Translations under genes and position numbers: made by a program
Shown: positions 8,723-18,911 of the stretch, piece by piece
How the letters are laid out: each line of letters opens with the position of its first letter
How positions within the stretch are numbered: the first letter of the stretch is position 1
Notes under the pieces: generated by a model
Seen by the model: only the letters and a program-made list of their open reading frames with translations
The model's database searches: none
Told to the model about the DNA's origin: nothing
Source of the DNA: Paenibacillus hexagrammi
GTDB taxonomy: Bacteria; Bacillota; Bacilli; Paenibacillales; NBRC-103111
Assembly (NCBI RefSeq): GCF_021513275.1
Contig: NZ_CP090978.1
Coordinates: forward strand, 2,914,001 to 2,978,000
Direction of reading: 5' to 3'
DNA length: 64,000 bases

Positions 8723-10495
8723 CTACACGATGTATTTCTCTCCTTGCACGATCCGTGCAGCAATCTCTCTTTTGAGACCGACTGTATTGACGGAAGTACG
8801 CCGGGATAGCTTCTTCAGAATAGACAGCTGCGTTCGAAGCATATCCCCTGCTTCCATTGTACTGAGGGATTCCTTGGCGCACTCTTCCAGCTTACCGAAG
8901 GCCTCGTGCACAAACACGATGGTCATCTGAATGGCATTCTTCGCTTTATCCTCCCCTACACGGTCTATCAGCTTTAGCGTTCGGAGCAGCGCACTTTCGG
9001 CTGCAAACAATTGGATCATCATATCCGCAAGATGACTAAGCACCTCTTGTTCCTTATCCAGCGCCATGCCATATTTTTGTACGGCTAGACCGCCTACCAT
9101 CAGGAAAATCTTTTTCCCCATCGTAACCAAATGAGCCTGCTCTGCCAACGTATCTTCAAAGATCTGACCGGGCACGATCGACAGCAGCTCCTCTTGCAAG
9201 GCTTGCGCTTTTTGCAGCAAAGGCAGCTCGCCTTTCATTGCTTTCTTGACAAGTGTGCCTGGAATCAGCAATCGGTTAATTTCATTTGTCCCTTCAAAAA
9301 TTCGATTGATCCGCGAATCGCGGTAGATCCGTTCGATTTTATATTCCTGAATGTAGCCATAGCCGCCGTGAATTTGCAGCCCTTCATCGGCCACACGGTC
9401 CAATACCTCGGAAGCAAACACCTTGTTGATCGAGCACTCCAACGCGTATTCGGCGATGCTTTTGGCGGATTGTTTGCCTGCATCTGCACTCGTGTGGTCA
9501 ATATCCTTTAGCATATGGTCAAATAATCCTGTTGTCCGGTACACCATGCTTTCCAGCGCATAGGTTTGGATATTCATTTCGGCAAGCTTCATGCCCATCA
9601 AAGGGAAGCGCGATATCGGCGTTCCGAATTGCGTTCTGGTATTCGCGTATCGGCTCGTCAGTTGGATCGTCTCCTTGGCTGCGCCCACACAGCCGGTAGC
9701 CAGCTTATACCGCCCAATATTGAGGATATTAAAAGCAATCAAGTGCCCTTTGCCCACTTCTCCAAGCAAATTTTCGACAGGCACATGGACTTCCTCAAAA
9801 AATAAAGGACGGGTAGATGAGCCTTTGATGCCCATTTTCTTTTCCTCGGGTCCGTAAGTGAAGCCAGGCAGCCCTTTTTCAACGATAAAAGCGCTGAATT
9901 GCGCGCCGTCCACCTTGGCGTACACGATAAAAATATCGGCAAATCCGGCATTCGTGATATACAGCTTAGAGCCGTTCAACACATAATGCTTGCCATCTTC
10001 CGACAACCTGGCTGTCGTCTTCGCTCCAAGAGCATCTGAACCAGAGGTCGGCTCCGTCAAGCAGTAGGCGGCAATTTTCGCTCCTGTGGCTAGGTCGGGT
10101 AAATATGTTTTCTTTTGCTCAGGAGTACCGAAGAACACGATCGGCAGTGTTCCAATCCCTACGTGAGCGCCGATCGACAGCGCAAAGGAAGAGGCCCGGG
10201 CTAAATTCTCGCTAATAATGGTGGAGCTGACTTTATCCAGTCCGAGTCCGCCATAAATCTCCGGCACATCCGCACCTAGCAGCCCCAGCTCACCGGCCTG
10301 CCGCATGAGCTTCACAGTCAGCTCGTAATCGAGCTTCTCCAGCTGATCATCATGAGGAACAACCTCTCCCTCGACAAAATCTCTTGTTGTATCGGCGATC
10401 ATACGATGCTCTTCCGTAAAGTCTTCCGGCGTCAAGATACTGCGATAATCCGTATCTGAAATCACAAAACTGCCGCCAACAACCTTATCCTCCAT
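8723..10495 (-). CDS. fadE: Acyl-CoA dehydrogenase (FadE)
   Basis: This FAD-dependent enzyme makes the first oxidation of the beta-oxidation cycle. It is 590 residues, near the ~594 of B. subtilis FadE and longer than the ~380 of short-chain enzymes, because of an extra C-terminal helical region after about residue 400. Motifs include YCLTEPTSGSDALG (flavin/substrate loop), GSKLYITNAGFADIF and IFEGTNEINRLL, whose glutamate is the expected catalytic base. Its electrons should pass to EtfBA, encoded nearby. AAAGGAGCGATTCCT precedes the ATG. About 84 bases separate it from fadA. Confidence 0.93.
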   Translation of the reverse strand: MEDKVVGGSFVISDTDYRSILTPEDFTEEHRMIADTTRDFVEGEVVPHDDQLEKLDYELTVKLMRQAGELGLLGADVPEIYGGLGLDKVSSTIISENLARASSFALSIGAHVGIGTLPIVFFGTPEQKKTYLPDLATGAKIAAYCLTEPTSGSDALGAKTTARLSEDGKHYVLNGSKLYITNAGFADIFIVYAKVDGAQFSAFIVEKGLPGFTYGPEEKKMGIKGSSTRPLFFEEVHVPVENLLGEVGKGHLIAFNILNIGRYKLATGCVGAAKETIQLTSRYANTRTQFGTPISRFPLMGMKLAEMNIQTYALESMVYRTTGLFDHMLKDIDHTSADAGKQSAKSIAEYALECSINKVFASEVLDRVADEGLQIHGGYGYIQEYKIERIYRDSRINRIFEGTNEINRLLIPGTLVKKAMKGELPLLQKAQALQEELLSIVPGQIFEDTLAEQAHLVTMGKKIFLMVGGLAVQKYGMALDKEQEVLSHLADMMIQLFAAESALLRTLKLIDRVGEDKAKNAIQMTIVFVHEAFGKLEECAKESLSTMEAGDMLRTQLSILKKLSRRTSVNTVGLKREIAARIVQGEKYIV

Positions 10496-10579
10496 AGGAA
10501 TCGCTCCTTTCGCAATGAAAGATTGAACCTGTACTTCAGCTGTTTCCTCCGAGCTCCTGTCGCTTGAAGCGAGAATGCA

Positions 10580-11778
10580 TCAAACGTCCTCCGCCTCAGC
10601 CGCATGCACTTCAAATACGCCTGCGGCCCCCATGCCGCCGCCAATGCACATAGATACAACACCGCAGCCTCCTCCGCGTCTTTGCAGCTCATAGATGAGG
10701 CTTGTTGTCAGCTTAGCTCCCGTACAACCAAGCGGATGGCCCAACGCAATAGCACCGCCGTTCACATTCACCTTGTCTTCATCCAGCTCGAGCTCGCGAA
10801 TAATGTGCACGCATTGAGACGCAAAGCTTCATTAATCTCATAAAGATCAACCTGATCTTTTGAGATTCCCGCCATCTGCAGCGCCTTAGGAATGGCTTTC
10901 ACCGGTCCGACGCCCATAATTTCCGGCTCGACGCCGGAGAGGGCGAAGGAGCGGAAGGTCGCCAGCGGCCGCAAACCGAGCGCCTCCGCCCGCTCCCGGC
11001 TCATGACCACGGCGGCGGCGGCCCCGTCCGACGTCTGCGACGCATTGCCGGCCGTCACCGTGCCGGCCAGAGCAAACGCAGGCCTCAGCTTCGCGAGGCC
11101 TTCCATCGACGTGTCCGGCCGGACGCCTTCGTCCGTGTCGAACACGAACCTGCGCTCGAACGCCTTGCCGCGTTCGTCGATGCCCTTCACGCTCGTAGCC
11201 ACAGGCACGATCTCGGCGGCAAACCGGCCCGCCCGGATGGCGGCGGCGGCTCGCTCGTGGCTGCGCACGGCGAAGCGGTCCTGCGCTTCGCGGGTGATCC
11301 CGAAGCGGCTGGCGACCGCTTCGGCCGTATGCCCCATGCCCATGTAGACCTCGGGCATGGCACGAACGAGCTGCGGATGCGGCGAGAGCTTGAAGCCCGT
11401 CATCGGGACGTGGCTCATGCTCTCTACGCCCCCGGCGATAATAACCTCCGCGTGGCCCAGCATAATGCGCTCCGCCGCATATGCGATGGCCTGCAGCCCG
11501 GAGGAGCAGAATCGATTGACCGTGATGGCCGGCACGGTCACGGGAAAGCCCGCATACAGCGACATCGTGCGGGCAAAATTCAGCCCCTGCTCGCCCTCCG
11601 GCATCGCGCAGCCGATAATAATATCCTCTACATCTCCCTTCTCTAGACCCGGGGCACGTCGAACCGCCTCCTCCAGCACTGCTTTGCCCAAATCCTCCGC
11701 GCGGGTCTGAGCGAAGCTTCCCTTCTTGGCGCGCCCAACCGCCGTGCGCGTAATGGATACAATGACTGCTTCCTTCAT
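10580..11778 (-). CDS. fadA: Acetyl-CoA C-acyltransferase (thiolase) FadA, frameshifted
   Basis: The thiolase cleaves 3-ketoacyl-CoA in the last beta-oxidation step. The nucleophilic cysteine is in [13 protein letters not shown]; the histidine ([15 protein letters not shown]) and second cysteine ([13 protein letters not shown]) lie in another frame. One T is missing in a short T run at 10823-10825 (plus-strand AAA): DLYEINEAL should continue as [13 protein letters not shown]. Repaired, it is 399 residues, normal for the family. The start at 11778 has GAGGTGAGTCAT just before the ATG and gives the usual [15 protein letters not shown]. The 5' two thirds is unusually GC-rich compared with the last 200 bases. 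Confidence 0.9.
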
Positions 11779-11802
11779 ATGACTCACCTCGCTTTGGTTC
11801 AA

Positions 11803-14198
11803 TTAGTTTCGCAGCGGTTTGCCTTTGGACAGCATATACTGCATCCGCTGCTGAGTTTTCGGTTCCCCGCATAGACTAAGGAAAGCTTCACGCTCCAAAT
11901 CCAGCAAATATTGCTCTGAAACCAGAGTCCCTGAGGGAACACTGCCTCCGCTTAGCACATAGGCGAGCTTATTCGCGATTTTCTGATCATGCTCACTGAT
12001 ATATCCGCCAAGCTTCATACTATAAGCAGCAACCTGAAGAACAGCTCCCCCTCTTCACCGGCTACTCGAACTAACTCCGGTCTCTTCGGCTCGTAGCCCG
12101 CTTCCTCCAGTCTTTGGACAGCACGCTTCGCTTCATAAATTCGATGATCAAGATTCATGACCACACCATCTGCAGGACTCATATACCCGAGCGTTTTCGT
12201 ATCATGCCCGCTGGTTGACACCCTCGCCATGGCAATCGTTTCAAAAACTTCATTTAATAAAGGCTGAGCGTCTACATTCGGATTCGTCAGCTGCCTGCCC
12301 AGACGCAGCGCCATCTCTTTACAACCGCCTCCTGCAGGAATAAGTCCTACACCTGTTTCAACAAGACCGAAATACGTCTCTGAGCTGAATAAAATCTGAT
12401 CCGCAGGCAAACAAACCTCCACGCCGCCTCCCAGTGTCATTCGATGGGGAGCCGCAACGACGGGCTTCTCCAAATATTTCAGCTTCATCATCGTGTTCTG
12501 AAACAATCGGATTATAGCGTCTACTTCATCCCATTCTTCGTCCTGCGCCTCCATGAGAAGAAGCATAATATTGGCGCCTACACAAAAGTTTTTGCCTTCA
12601 TTCGCAATAACCAGCCCGCGATAATTACTTCGCACTTCATCGACGCTCTGCGAAATCATGGTCAGGATATCCGCTCCAATTGCATTGTTGGGAGAATGAA
12701 ATTCCAGGCAGGCAACGCCATCGCCAATGTCAATCAAACTGGCTCCGCTATTCGACCGGATCACCTTGTTCTGTTTTTTGCACAAAGCTAGTGAAATTAT
12801 TTCGGGCTTCGTGTTCAGATCTAGATAAACTCCTTTTTGCCCATACACCTGCGGGCAGGCTCCCTCCATACGGTAAAAGCTCTCATTCCCTTGAGCAATC
12901 CATTCCTTCACCCAGCTCGGAACCGCGCTTCCCTCTGCCTCCATGCGTTCAACGGATCGTTTCAAGTCGATAGCGTCCCACGTTTCAAAAGGTCCCATTT
13001 CCCAATTAAAGCCCCATTTCATCGCGTTATCCATTTCGACAATGGAATCTGCGATTTCCCCCAACTTCTCGGCTGCATAGATCAATACCGGCTTCAAAAT
13101 CCTCCAAGCTAGCTCGGAATACCTGTCTTTTGTTCCCAAGAGCGCTTTCAGCTTTCCTGCGGCCCCTTTTGCCTGCTTAGCGGCTTCGATGGAAGCCGAG
13201 CTGATCTTACGTGACAGCGCATAACTCATACTATCTAATTGAAGCGAATGAATTTCTTTTCCAGCGGCTGTCTTCACCTTCTTATAAAATCCTTGCCCTT
13301 GCTTTTCGCCGATCCACCCTCTCGCCACCAGCTCTTGCAGCAATTCAGGCGTGCGGAATACTTCCTTTTCTTCATGTGCCGTCACATTGTGAAACACATT
13401 ATCAGCCACATGTACAAACGTATCCAACCCGACCAAGTCCAACGTACGGAAGGTAGCACTCTTCGGCCGCCCCATTGCTGGACCGGTAACGGCGTCTACG
13501 TCTTCAACCGAATATCCCCCGGCAGCCATCTCCCGCAGAGTAACCAACAGCCCGTACGTCCCAATTCGGTTTGCAATGAAATTCGGCGTATCCTTTGCCT
13601 GCACAACCCCTTTGCCCAATCTTTTTTCGCAAAAATCCTTCATATAGCAAAGGACTTCCGGAGACGTGAACCGATTTGGAATCACTTCAAGAAGCTTCAT
13701 ATATCTCGGTGGATTAAAGAAATGGGTACCCAGAAAATACGCTTTAAAAGCATTGCTGCAACGCTCCACCATGTCTTGAATGGAAATTCCGGATGTATTC
13801 GAGCTTACGATCGTACCAGGCTTCCAAACCGATTCGATCCGACTCAAGAGCTGTCGCTTTACCTCCAGCCGCTCGACCACCACCTCAATGATCCAATCCA
13901 CCCCGCTGAGCCTAAGCAGATCATCTTCAAGATTGCCTGCAGTGATCCTCTCCGCGAAATCAGGGCGAAACAACGGGGCCGGATTCATTTTCTTCAACCG
14001 TTCGATCGCACTACTCGCAAGCCTATTCCTCACTTTTGAATGCTCTAAAGTAAGGCCAGCAGCTTCCTCTTGAGACGTTAAGCTCGTCGGCACAATATCA
14101 AGCAGAATGACAGATATGCCCGCATTCGCCAGATGAGCCGCAATACCAGAGCCCATAACCCCCGACCCGATTACGGCTGCCTTCTGTATATGGAACAT
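11803..14198 (-). CDS. fadN: 3-hydroxyacyl-CoA dehydrogenase / enoyl-CoA hydratase FadN, frameshifted
   Basis: This is a two-domain beta-oxidation enzyme. The N-terminal NAD-binding dehydrogenase starts AVIGSGVMGSGIAAHLANAG. The crotonase-like domain lies near residues 500-700 (VIANEGKNFCVGANI, HRMTLGGGVEVCLPADQI). The last ~70 residues (KLGGYISEHDQKIANKLAYV) are in a different frame; one base seems to be lost within 12027-12044. Repaired length is about 798 residues, close to the 789 of B. subtilis FadN. The ATG at 14198 follows GGGGGTACCTCAC; a longer upstream extension is less likely. It is the first gene of the operon, 24 bases before fadA. No FadR operator was found upstream. Confidence 0.88.
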
Positions 14199-14250
14199 GT
14201 GAGGTACCCCCGTTCTTTGTTCAGATTGGTTCGCCACCTTCTGATAGCCT

Positions 14251-14373
14251 TCCATGCTTCCAGCCACACATCTATCCACTATCCCATGCGCTCAGAAACA
14301 TACGGGTCTGCAAAGGATTCTGTAGTTCTTGATTCAGCAATGTTTCCACCTTTTGGTACACTACAAAGCATCT
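14251..14373. repeat. 123-base direct repeat, copy 1
   Basis: Starts TCCATGCTT and ends AAAGCATCT. It matches 14555-14677 with about five mismatches over 123 bases, and contains one copy of the CACTATCCCAT motif. Confidence 0.9.
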
Positions 14374-15098
14374 TGCCGAGCTCTGCCTCCTACATTCAGG
14401 CTTTCATGGTTCTAGTCACTATCCCATTTGCTCAGAAAACGTCCAGACCTGCGCGTGTTGTTCATGCAAACATTCTTGCGACGAAACATCACGTTTTTCC
14501 TCGTCTTTCCACTTACTCCACGCTTTACCTCGTTCTACCACCTTCCGTTAACGTTCCATGCTTATAGCCACGCATCTATCCACTATCCCATGCGCTCAGA
14601 AACATACGGGTCTGCAAAGGATTCTGTAGTTCTTGATTCAGCAATGTTTCCTCCTTTTGGTACACTTCAAAGCATCTAACCACTATCCCATTCACTCAGA
14701 ATCGTCCTGACATGTATGTTTCGTTCAAGCCAAGATTCTCATCATTCATACACCACGTTCTGCCGAGCTCTGCCTCCTACTGTCAGACTCCCAAGCATCT
14801 AACCACTATCCCATTCACTCAGCAGGCATCAAGTTTACCAGCTAAATGTACGTTAAGCATCGACACCTTTAACACCGAAGCGATTCCTACTTTCACCCTA
14901 AATAAACCAAGTCAAATTTAAAATGCCTATACTGCCTCTTGACAATCGAATCGTCTTCAAACCAAACAGCACATTTGTCGATTTTGAATTTGCAGCCTGT
15001 GCCCACTGCTCGAACGAAATGCAACGGATTAGAAGTAAACACGATTGAACTGAACACTGCAGCCCGTGTCTATTCTGAGCGAAAGGGATAGTGGTCAT
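14275..15098. repeat. Six copies of a ~23-base motif
   Basis: The consensus is roughly ACCACTATCCCATT then CGCTCAGAA. Copies start near 14275, 14415, 14577, 14680 and 14802 on the plus strand, and a sixth is inverted at 15073-15098 (TTCTGAGCGAAAGG then GATAGTGGT). Spacing is irregular (about 100-160 bases) and sequence between copies partly differs, so this is a dispersed intergenic repeat rather than a simple tandem array. A further duplicated segment, GCCGAGCTCTGCCTCCTAC, occurs near 14375 and 14762. Confidence 0.8.
14555..14677. repeat. 123-base direct repeat, copy 2
   Basis: Second copy of the repeat at 14251-14373, offset by 304 bases. Differences cluster near the left end and in the last 25 bases. 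Confidence 0.9.
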
Positions 15099-15126
15099 AA
15101 AAAAGGCCCCCCCCATACATCAGCCT

Positions 15127-15150
15127 AAAAAATCCCCCTAATCAGGGTCC
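15127..15150 (-). terminator. Possible weak terminator after fadF
   Basis: On the minus strand a short CCCT-GATT-AGGG hairpin is followed by GGATTTTTT, about 27 bases after the fadF stop. The stem is only four to five pairs, so this is tentative. Confidence 0.4.
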
Positions 15151-15176
15151 TTCAATAACAAGGCACCCATTTAAAC

Positions 15177-17206
15177 TCAACCCCCAAACACAGCCAATTC
15201 CAGCAATTCGGCAATATCTCTCGCTTTGACCTGGTCCTCAACCTCCTTCAGCTTGGTACCGTCCTCAACCATCGTCAAGCAATACGGGCACGCTGAGCTG
15301 ATTACAGTTGGTTCGACGGTCAAAAGCTGCTCCGTACGCGCGAGGTTTACGCGTGTGCCCGACGTTTCTTCCATCCACATCATTCCCCCTCCGGCACCGC
15401 AGCACATGCTGTTCTCCCTTGACCTCGGCTGCTCCACAAGCTCTACGCCCGGGATGGCTCGAAGCACGCTTCGTGGCTGGTCATAAATTTCGTTATAACG
15501 ACCCAGATAGCAGGAATCGTGATAAGTAATCCTCTCTTTCACTTCATAACGGGGCTGCAAACGCCCTTCCTTGACCCACTGATCAAGCAGCTCTGTATGA
15601 TGGAATACCTCGGCCTGCAGCCCGAAATCCGGATATTCATTTTTGAGTGTATGGTACGTATGCGGACAGGCAGTTATGATTTTTTTAACGTTGTACTTAT
15701 CAAAGGTTGCTATGTTGTCCGCACATAATTGCTGGAACAGAAATTCATTGCCCATGCGGCGCGGTGTATCGCCTGAATTTTTTTCCTCATTCCCCAGGAT
15801 GGCAAAGGATATGCCCGCTTCGTTCATCAGCCTCACCAGAGCTCGCGTGATTTTCCTGCTGCGGTTATCATAAGAGCCCATAGATCCTACGAAGAACAGA
15901 TAGTCGAAATCAGGATTTTCTTTGACCGTCCGAACATATAGCTCTCCATCAGGATCCATGTCCTTCACCCATTTACTCCGGTCGTTCCGACTTATTCCCC
16001 ATGGGTTTCCTTGCCTTTCGATATTTTGCAGCGCGCGCTGTCCGTCATGCGGCATAATTCCTTGGGTGAGCACGAGATGCCTTCGCATATCGATAATCTT
16101 ATCAACATGCTCGTTGCCGACCGGGCACTGATCTTCACAATTGCGGCAGGTCGTACAGGCCCAGAGCTCTTCCTCCGTAATGACTCCGCCAATCATTTCA
16201 GTTTGGAGCGGATCCAAATCAGTACCACCTCCAAAGACTAAGGCAGGAACCCAAGGCGATTTGGATGTCAGTACGGCTCCTTTATCCGTCAAATGATCTC
16301 GCAGCTTACTGATCAGAAGCATAGGTGATAGCAGCTTGCCGGTCGTATTAGCCGGACATACATTCGTGCAGCGCCCGCATTCCACGCAGGAGTAAAGATC
16401 CAATAATTGCTTCCGGGTAAATTCCTCAATTTTCCCAACCCCAAAGGACTCCGCATTCTCGTCTTCCAAATCGAGCGAACTTAATTTGCCGACCGGTTCC
16501 GTTCTGCGAAGAAAAATGTTAATGGGAGCTGTCATCAAGTGAAAATGTTTGGACTGCGGCACGTAAACCAAGAAAGACAGCAAAATAAGAAGATGCAGCC
16601 ACCAGCCCGTATAAAAACCAACGGTTACAGCAGATTCAGACAACCCGCTAAGCATGGGAGCCAGTGCCGATGAAATCGGAGCAAGTACAGAACCGGCGAG
16701 CCCCCCTTTTACGCGTTCAAAGGCTAAAGTCACGACAACGGACAGCATCAGAAACAATATGAAAAACAGGACAATACTCGGCTTCCAGCCTCGCTTCAGT
16801 CTCTTAAGCTTCTCCATGTACCGTCTATATGCGGCGTATCCCGTTGCGAGAAGAATCAAACCGACTGTCACTTCTTGAAAAAACCAAACCAAGTATAACC
16901 CGGTATCGGCAGTCCGCGTCCAATAAGACCTTTCAAAATCAAATCAAGCGCGCCTAGCTGCAGGATGATAAACCCATAAAAGATGATGACATGCATGATG
17001 CCGCTTTTTTTGTCCTTCAGCAGCTTGCTCTGCCCAAATACTTGAACTGCAAATACACGAAGCCGCTGTTTGATTTCTTTTTCCAAAGCCACAGGTTTGC
17101 CTAGACGGATATATAGATAACGGTGGCAGACAACTTTTACGAACATATACAGCGCAATTCCCAATACAGCCAGAAAGAATACAAATTGGATCATGGCAAT
17201 GGTCAT
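15177..17206 (-). CDS. fadF: FadF-like membrane iron-sulfur oxidoreductase, frameshifted
   Basis: This protein probably takes electrons from reduced EtfBA to the membrane quinone pool. The N-terminal part has several hydrophobic helices. Two ferredoxin-type clusters follow (CVECGRCTNVCPA and CTTCRNCEDQCPVG), then two cysteine-rich CCG domains (NSMCCGAGGG, SACPYCLTM), the layout of heterodisulfide-reductase-like proteins. The first ~110 residues and the rest are in different frames: the T6 run (plus-strand A6, 16878-16883) lacks one T, so GYTWFGFFKK-stop should read GYTWFGFFQEVTVG. Repaired length is about 676 residues. The ATG at 17206 follows TGGAGGGGCTGCTG. It is divergent from fadR. Confidence 0.87.
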
Positions 17207-17420
17207 CAGCAGCCCCTCCATTTCAGCGGTTTAATAAAACGCTTACACATTGACAGCACAAAAAAGCAGCATTCATGGGCGTAAAAGGTAGCATGAACGT
17301 TGCTTGATAGACGGCTGCGATGTATATCATGGATGTTACGATGAGGTGATGGTCGACAATTTCTCTTATGGATTACTATGCCTATGCTAAAAGGCTCGGA
17401 TTCAGTCTGAAAGCCTTTCG

Positions 17421-17449
17421 TTGACAAGAGATATAACGTATTTTATGAT
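17421..17449 (+). promoter_or_regulatory. Sigma-A promoter of fadR-etfB-etfA
   Basis: A perfect TTGACA at 17421-17426 and TATGAT at 17444-17449 are separated by 17 bases. Transcription should start near 17456, just before the FadR operator, and about 55 bases before the fadR start codon. Confidence 0.85.
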
Positions 17450-17461
17450 GGTCACAGAAAA

Positions 17462-17479
17462 TGAATGACTATTCATTCA
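17462..17479. promoter_or_regulatory. FadR operator
   Basis: TGAATGACTATTCATTCA matches the FadR consensus known from B. subtilis (TGAATGAMTANTCATTCA). It lies just downstream of the expected transcription start, so bound FadR would block fadR-etfB-etfA. It may also affect the divergent fadF. Release by long-chain acyl-CoA is known for the family. Confidence 0.9.
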
Positions 17480-17512
17480 CCTTTACCAATATCTTACACC
17501 GGGGTGATTGCC

Positions 17513-18100
17513 ATGACAAGTAGCAAAAAACCAGATAAATATTACGCTATCCTCGAAGGCGCGCTCCGCGTATTTGCCGAGCACGGATATCATCGCTCCC
17601 AGGTATCTAAAATCGCTAAGGAAGCCGGTGTTGCCGACGGTACGATTTATTTGTATTTCAAGCGAAAGGAGGATATCCTGACCAGTTTGTTCCGTGAAAA
17701 GCTTGGCGAGCTTGTTGACAAATTCAACGCTGGCCTGGATGAGAAGATGACGGCTCGTGAAGCCTTGCAGAAGGTTTGCTGCATTCATTTTTCAGAGCTT
17801 GAAAACAATCTCCCCCTCGCTTACGTCACTCAAATCGAGCTTAGGCAGAGCGACCTCGAGCTGCGCAAAGAGATTGGTCTGGCTGTGAAGCCATATATTG
17901 TGCTCATTGAAAATATACTGAAGAAGGGCGTGCATGACGGCAGCTTTCGGTCTAATTTGGATGTAAAGCTCGTCAGATTGCTCTTGTTTGGCGCCATGGA
18001 TGAAGTCGTCACTTCCTGGCTGATTTCAGGTCAAAAGTATTCCCTGTCGGCACAAGCCCCCGCAGCTATTGAGTTTTTCATGAACGGTCTCACAGGCTAG
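17513..18100 (+). CDS. fadR: TetR-family fatty-acid degradation repressor FadR
   Basis: A 195-residue TetR-type regulator, one residue longer than B. subtilis FadR. The N-terminal helix-turn-helix reads FAEHGYHRSQVSKIAKEAG followed by VADGTIYLYFKRKEDIL. The C-terminal part is the acyl-CoA-sensing helical domain. The ATG at 17513 follows GGGGTGATTGCC; an earlier in-frame ATG at 17465 lies inside the operator and is very unlikely. Position before etfB-etfA and the perfect operator in its own leader support autoregulated control of fatty-acid oxidation. Confidence 0.93.
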   Translation: MTSSKKPDKYYAILEGALRVFAEHGYHRSQVSKIAKEAGVADGTIYLYFKRKEDILTSLFREKLGELVDKFNAGLDEKMTAREALQKVCCIHFSELENNLPLAYVTQIELRQSDLELRKEIGLAVKPYIVLIENILKKGVHDGSFRSNLDVKLVRLLLFGAMDEVVTSWLISGQKYSLSAQAPAAIEFFMNGLTG

Positions 18101-18136
18101 CCTTTATGAAAGTATATTCAGAAAGGAGCTTGGCAT

Positions 18137-18897
18137 ATGGACATTTTTGTTTTACTTAAGCAAACCTTTGATACGGAAGAAAAAATTCATGTCCAAAATG
18201 GGAAAGTCGCAGAGGATGGCGTGAAGTTTGTCATCAACCCTTATGATGAATACGCTGTCGAGCAGGCTATTCAAATCAGGGATGAGCTTGGCGGCAAAGT
18301 CATTGTACTTTCAGTAGGTCCTGAAAGAACCGCCGAGGCTCTTCGCACGGCTCTTGCCATGGGCGCTGACGAAGCAGTCCTGATTTCGGATGACCGAATT
18401 GACGGGGATGAATGTGAGGTTGCAGAGATTTTGGCGGCTTATTTGCGGGGCAAGTCTATTGACTTGATACTTGGAGGAACTTCTCCGTAGATAACGGATC
18501 AGGTCAGGTAGCGGTGCGGCTAGCCTCTCTGCTCGATATTCCGCATGTTGCGTCAGTTACCAAGCTTGAGCTTTCCGGTCAGAGTGCTGTTGCTGAGCGT
18601 GATGCTGAAGGGGATACAGAAATCGTTGAAGTGAGTCTTCCCGCTTTGTTCACTGCGCAGCAAGGCTTGAATGAACCGCGTTATCCCTCCCTGCCGGGCA
18701 TTATGAAAGCAAAGAAAAAGCCGCTGGCCCGGTTATCGTTAGATGATCTGAATACGGACGGCATCACCGCCAAAACGGAACGGTTAGCACTAGACCTGCC
18801 TCCTGAGCGGCAAGCCGGTCGCATCCTACGAGGTGAGCTGACTCAGCAGGTGGCGGAATTGGTGCAAGCACTGCGCAATGATTCTAAAGTGATCTAA
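18137..18897 (+). CDS. etfB: Electron transfer flavoprotein beta subunit, frameshifted
   Basis: EtfB with EtfA carries electrons from the acyl-CoA dehydrogenase. The start (MDIFVLLKQTFDTEEKIHV) and the core FVINPYDEYAVEQA are typical. At 18478-18479 one A is missing from a short A run: DLILGGTSP-stop should be DLILGGNFSVDNGSGQVAVR, which restores the AMP-binding/ETF signature region. Repaired length is 253 residues, normal. GAAAGGAGCTTGGCAT precedes the ATG. It lies 36 bases after fadR and 14 before etfA. Confidence 0.92.
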
Positions 18898-18911
18898 AGG
18901 AGGCCGATCCC

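Larger units (their letters stand above)
14199..15176. other. Repeat-rich spacer between fadN and fadF
   Basis: About 980 bases carry no convincing gene. Short frames here have no ribosome sites and merely translate repeats. The region holds two copies of a 123-base direct repeat, further shorter duplications, and six copies of a ~23-base motif (listed separately). The promoter of fadN must lie here or read through from fadF; I cannot place it. Confidence 0.75.

Noticed and set aside
10886..11872. Long minus-strand frame of 328 codons overlapping fadA
   Set aside because: It is a shadow of the GC-rich thiolase gene in another frame; Arg/Gly-rich composition and no family motif.
14133..15116. 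Several short frames in the fadN-fadF spacer, some with repeated IPFAQ or HYPMRSE peptides
   Set aside because: They only translate the DNA repeats; no ribosome sites and no coherent protein.
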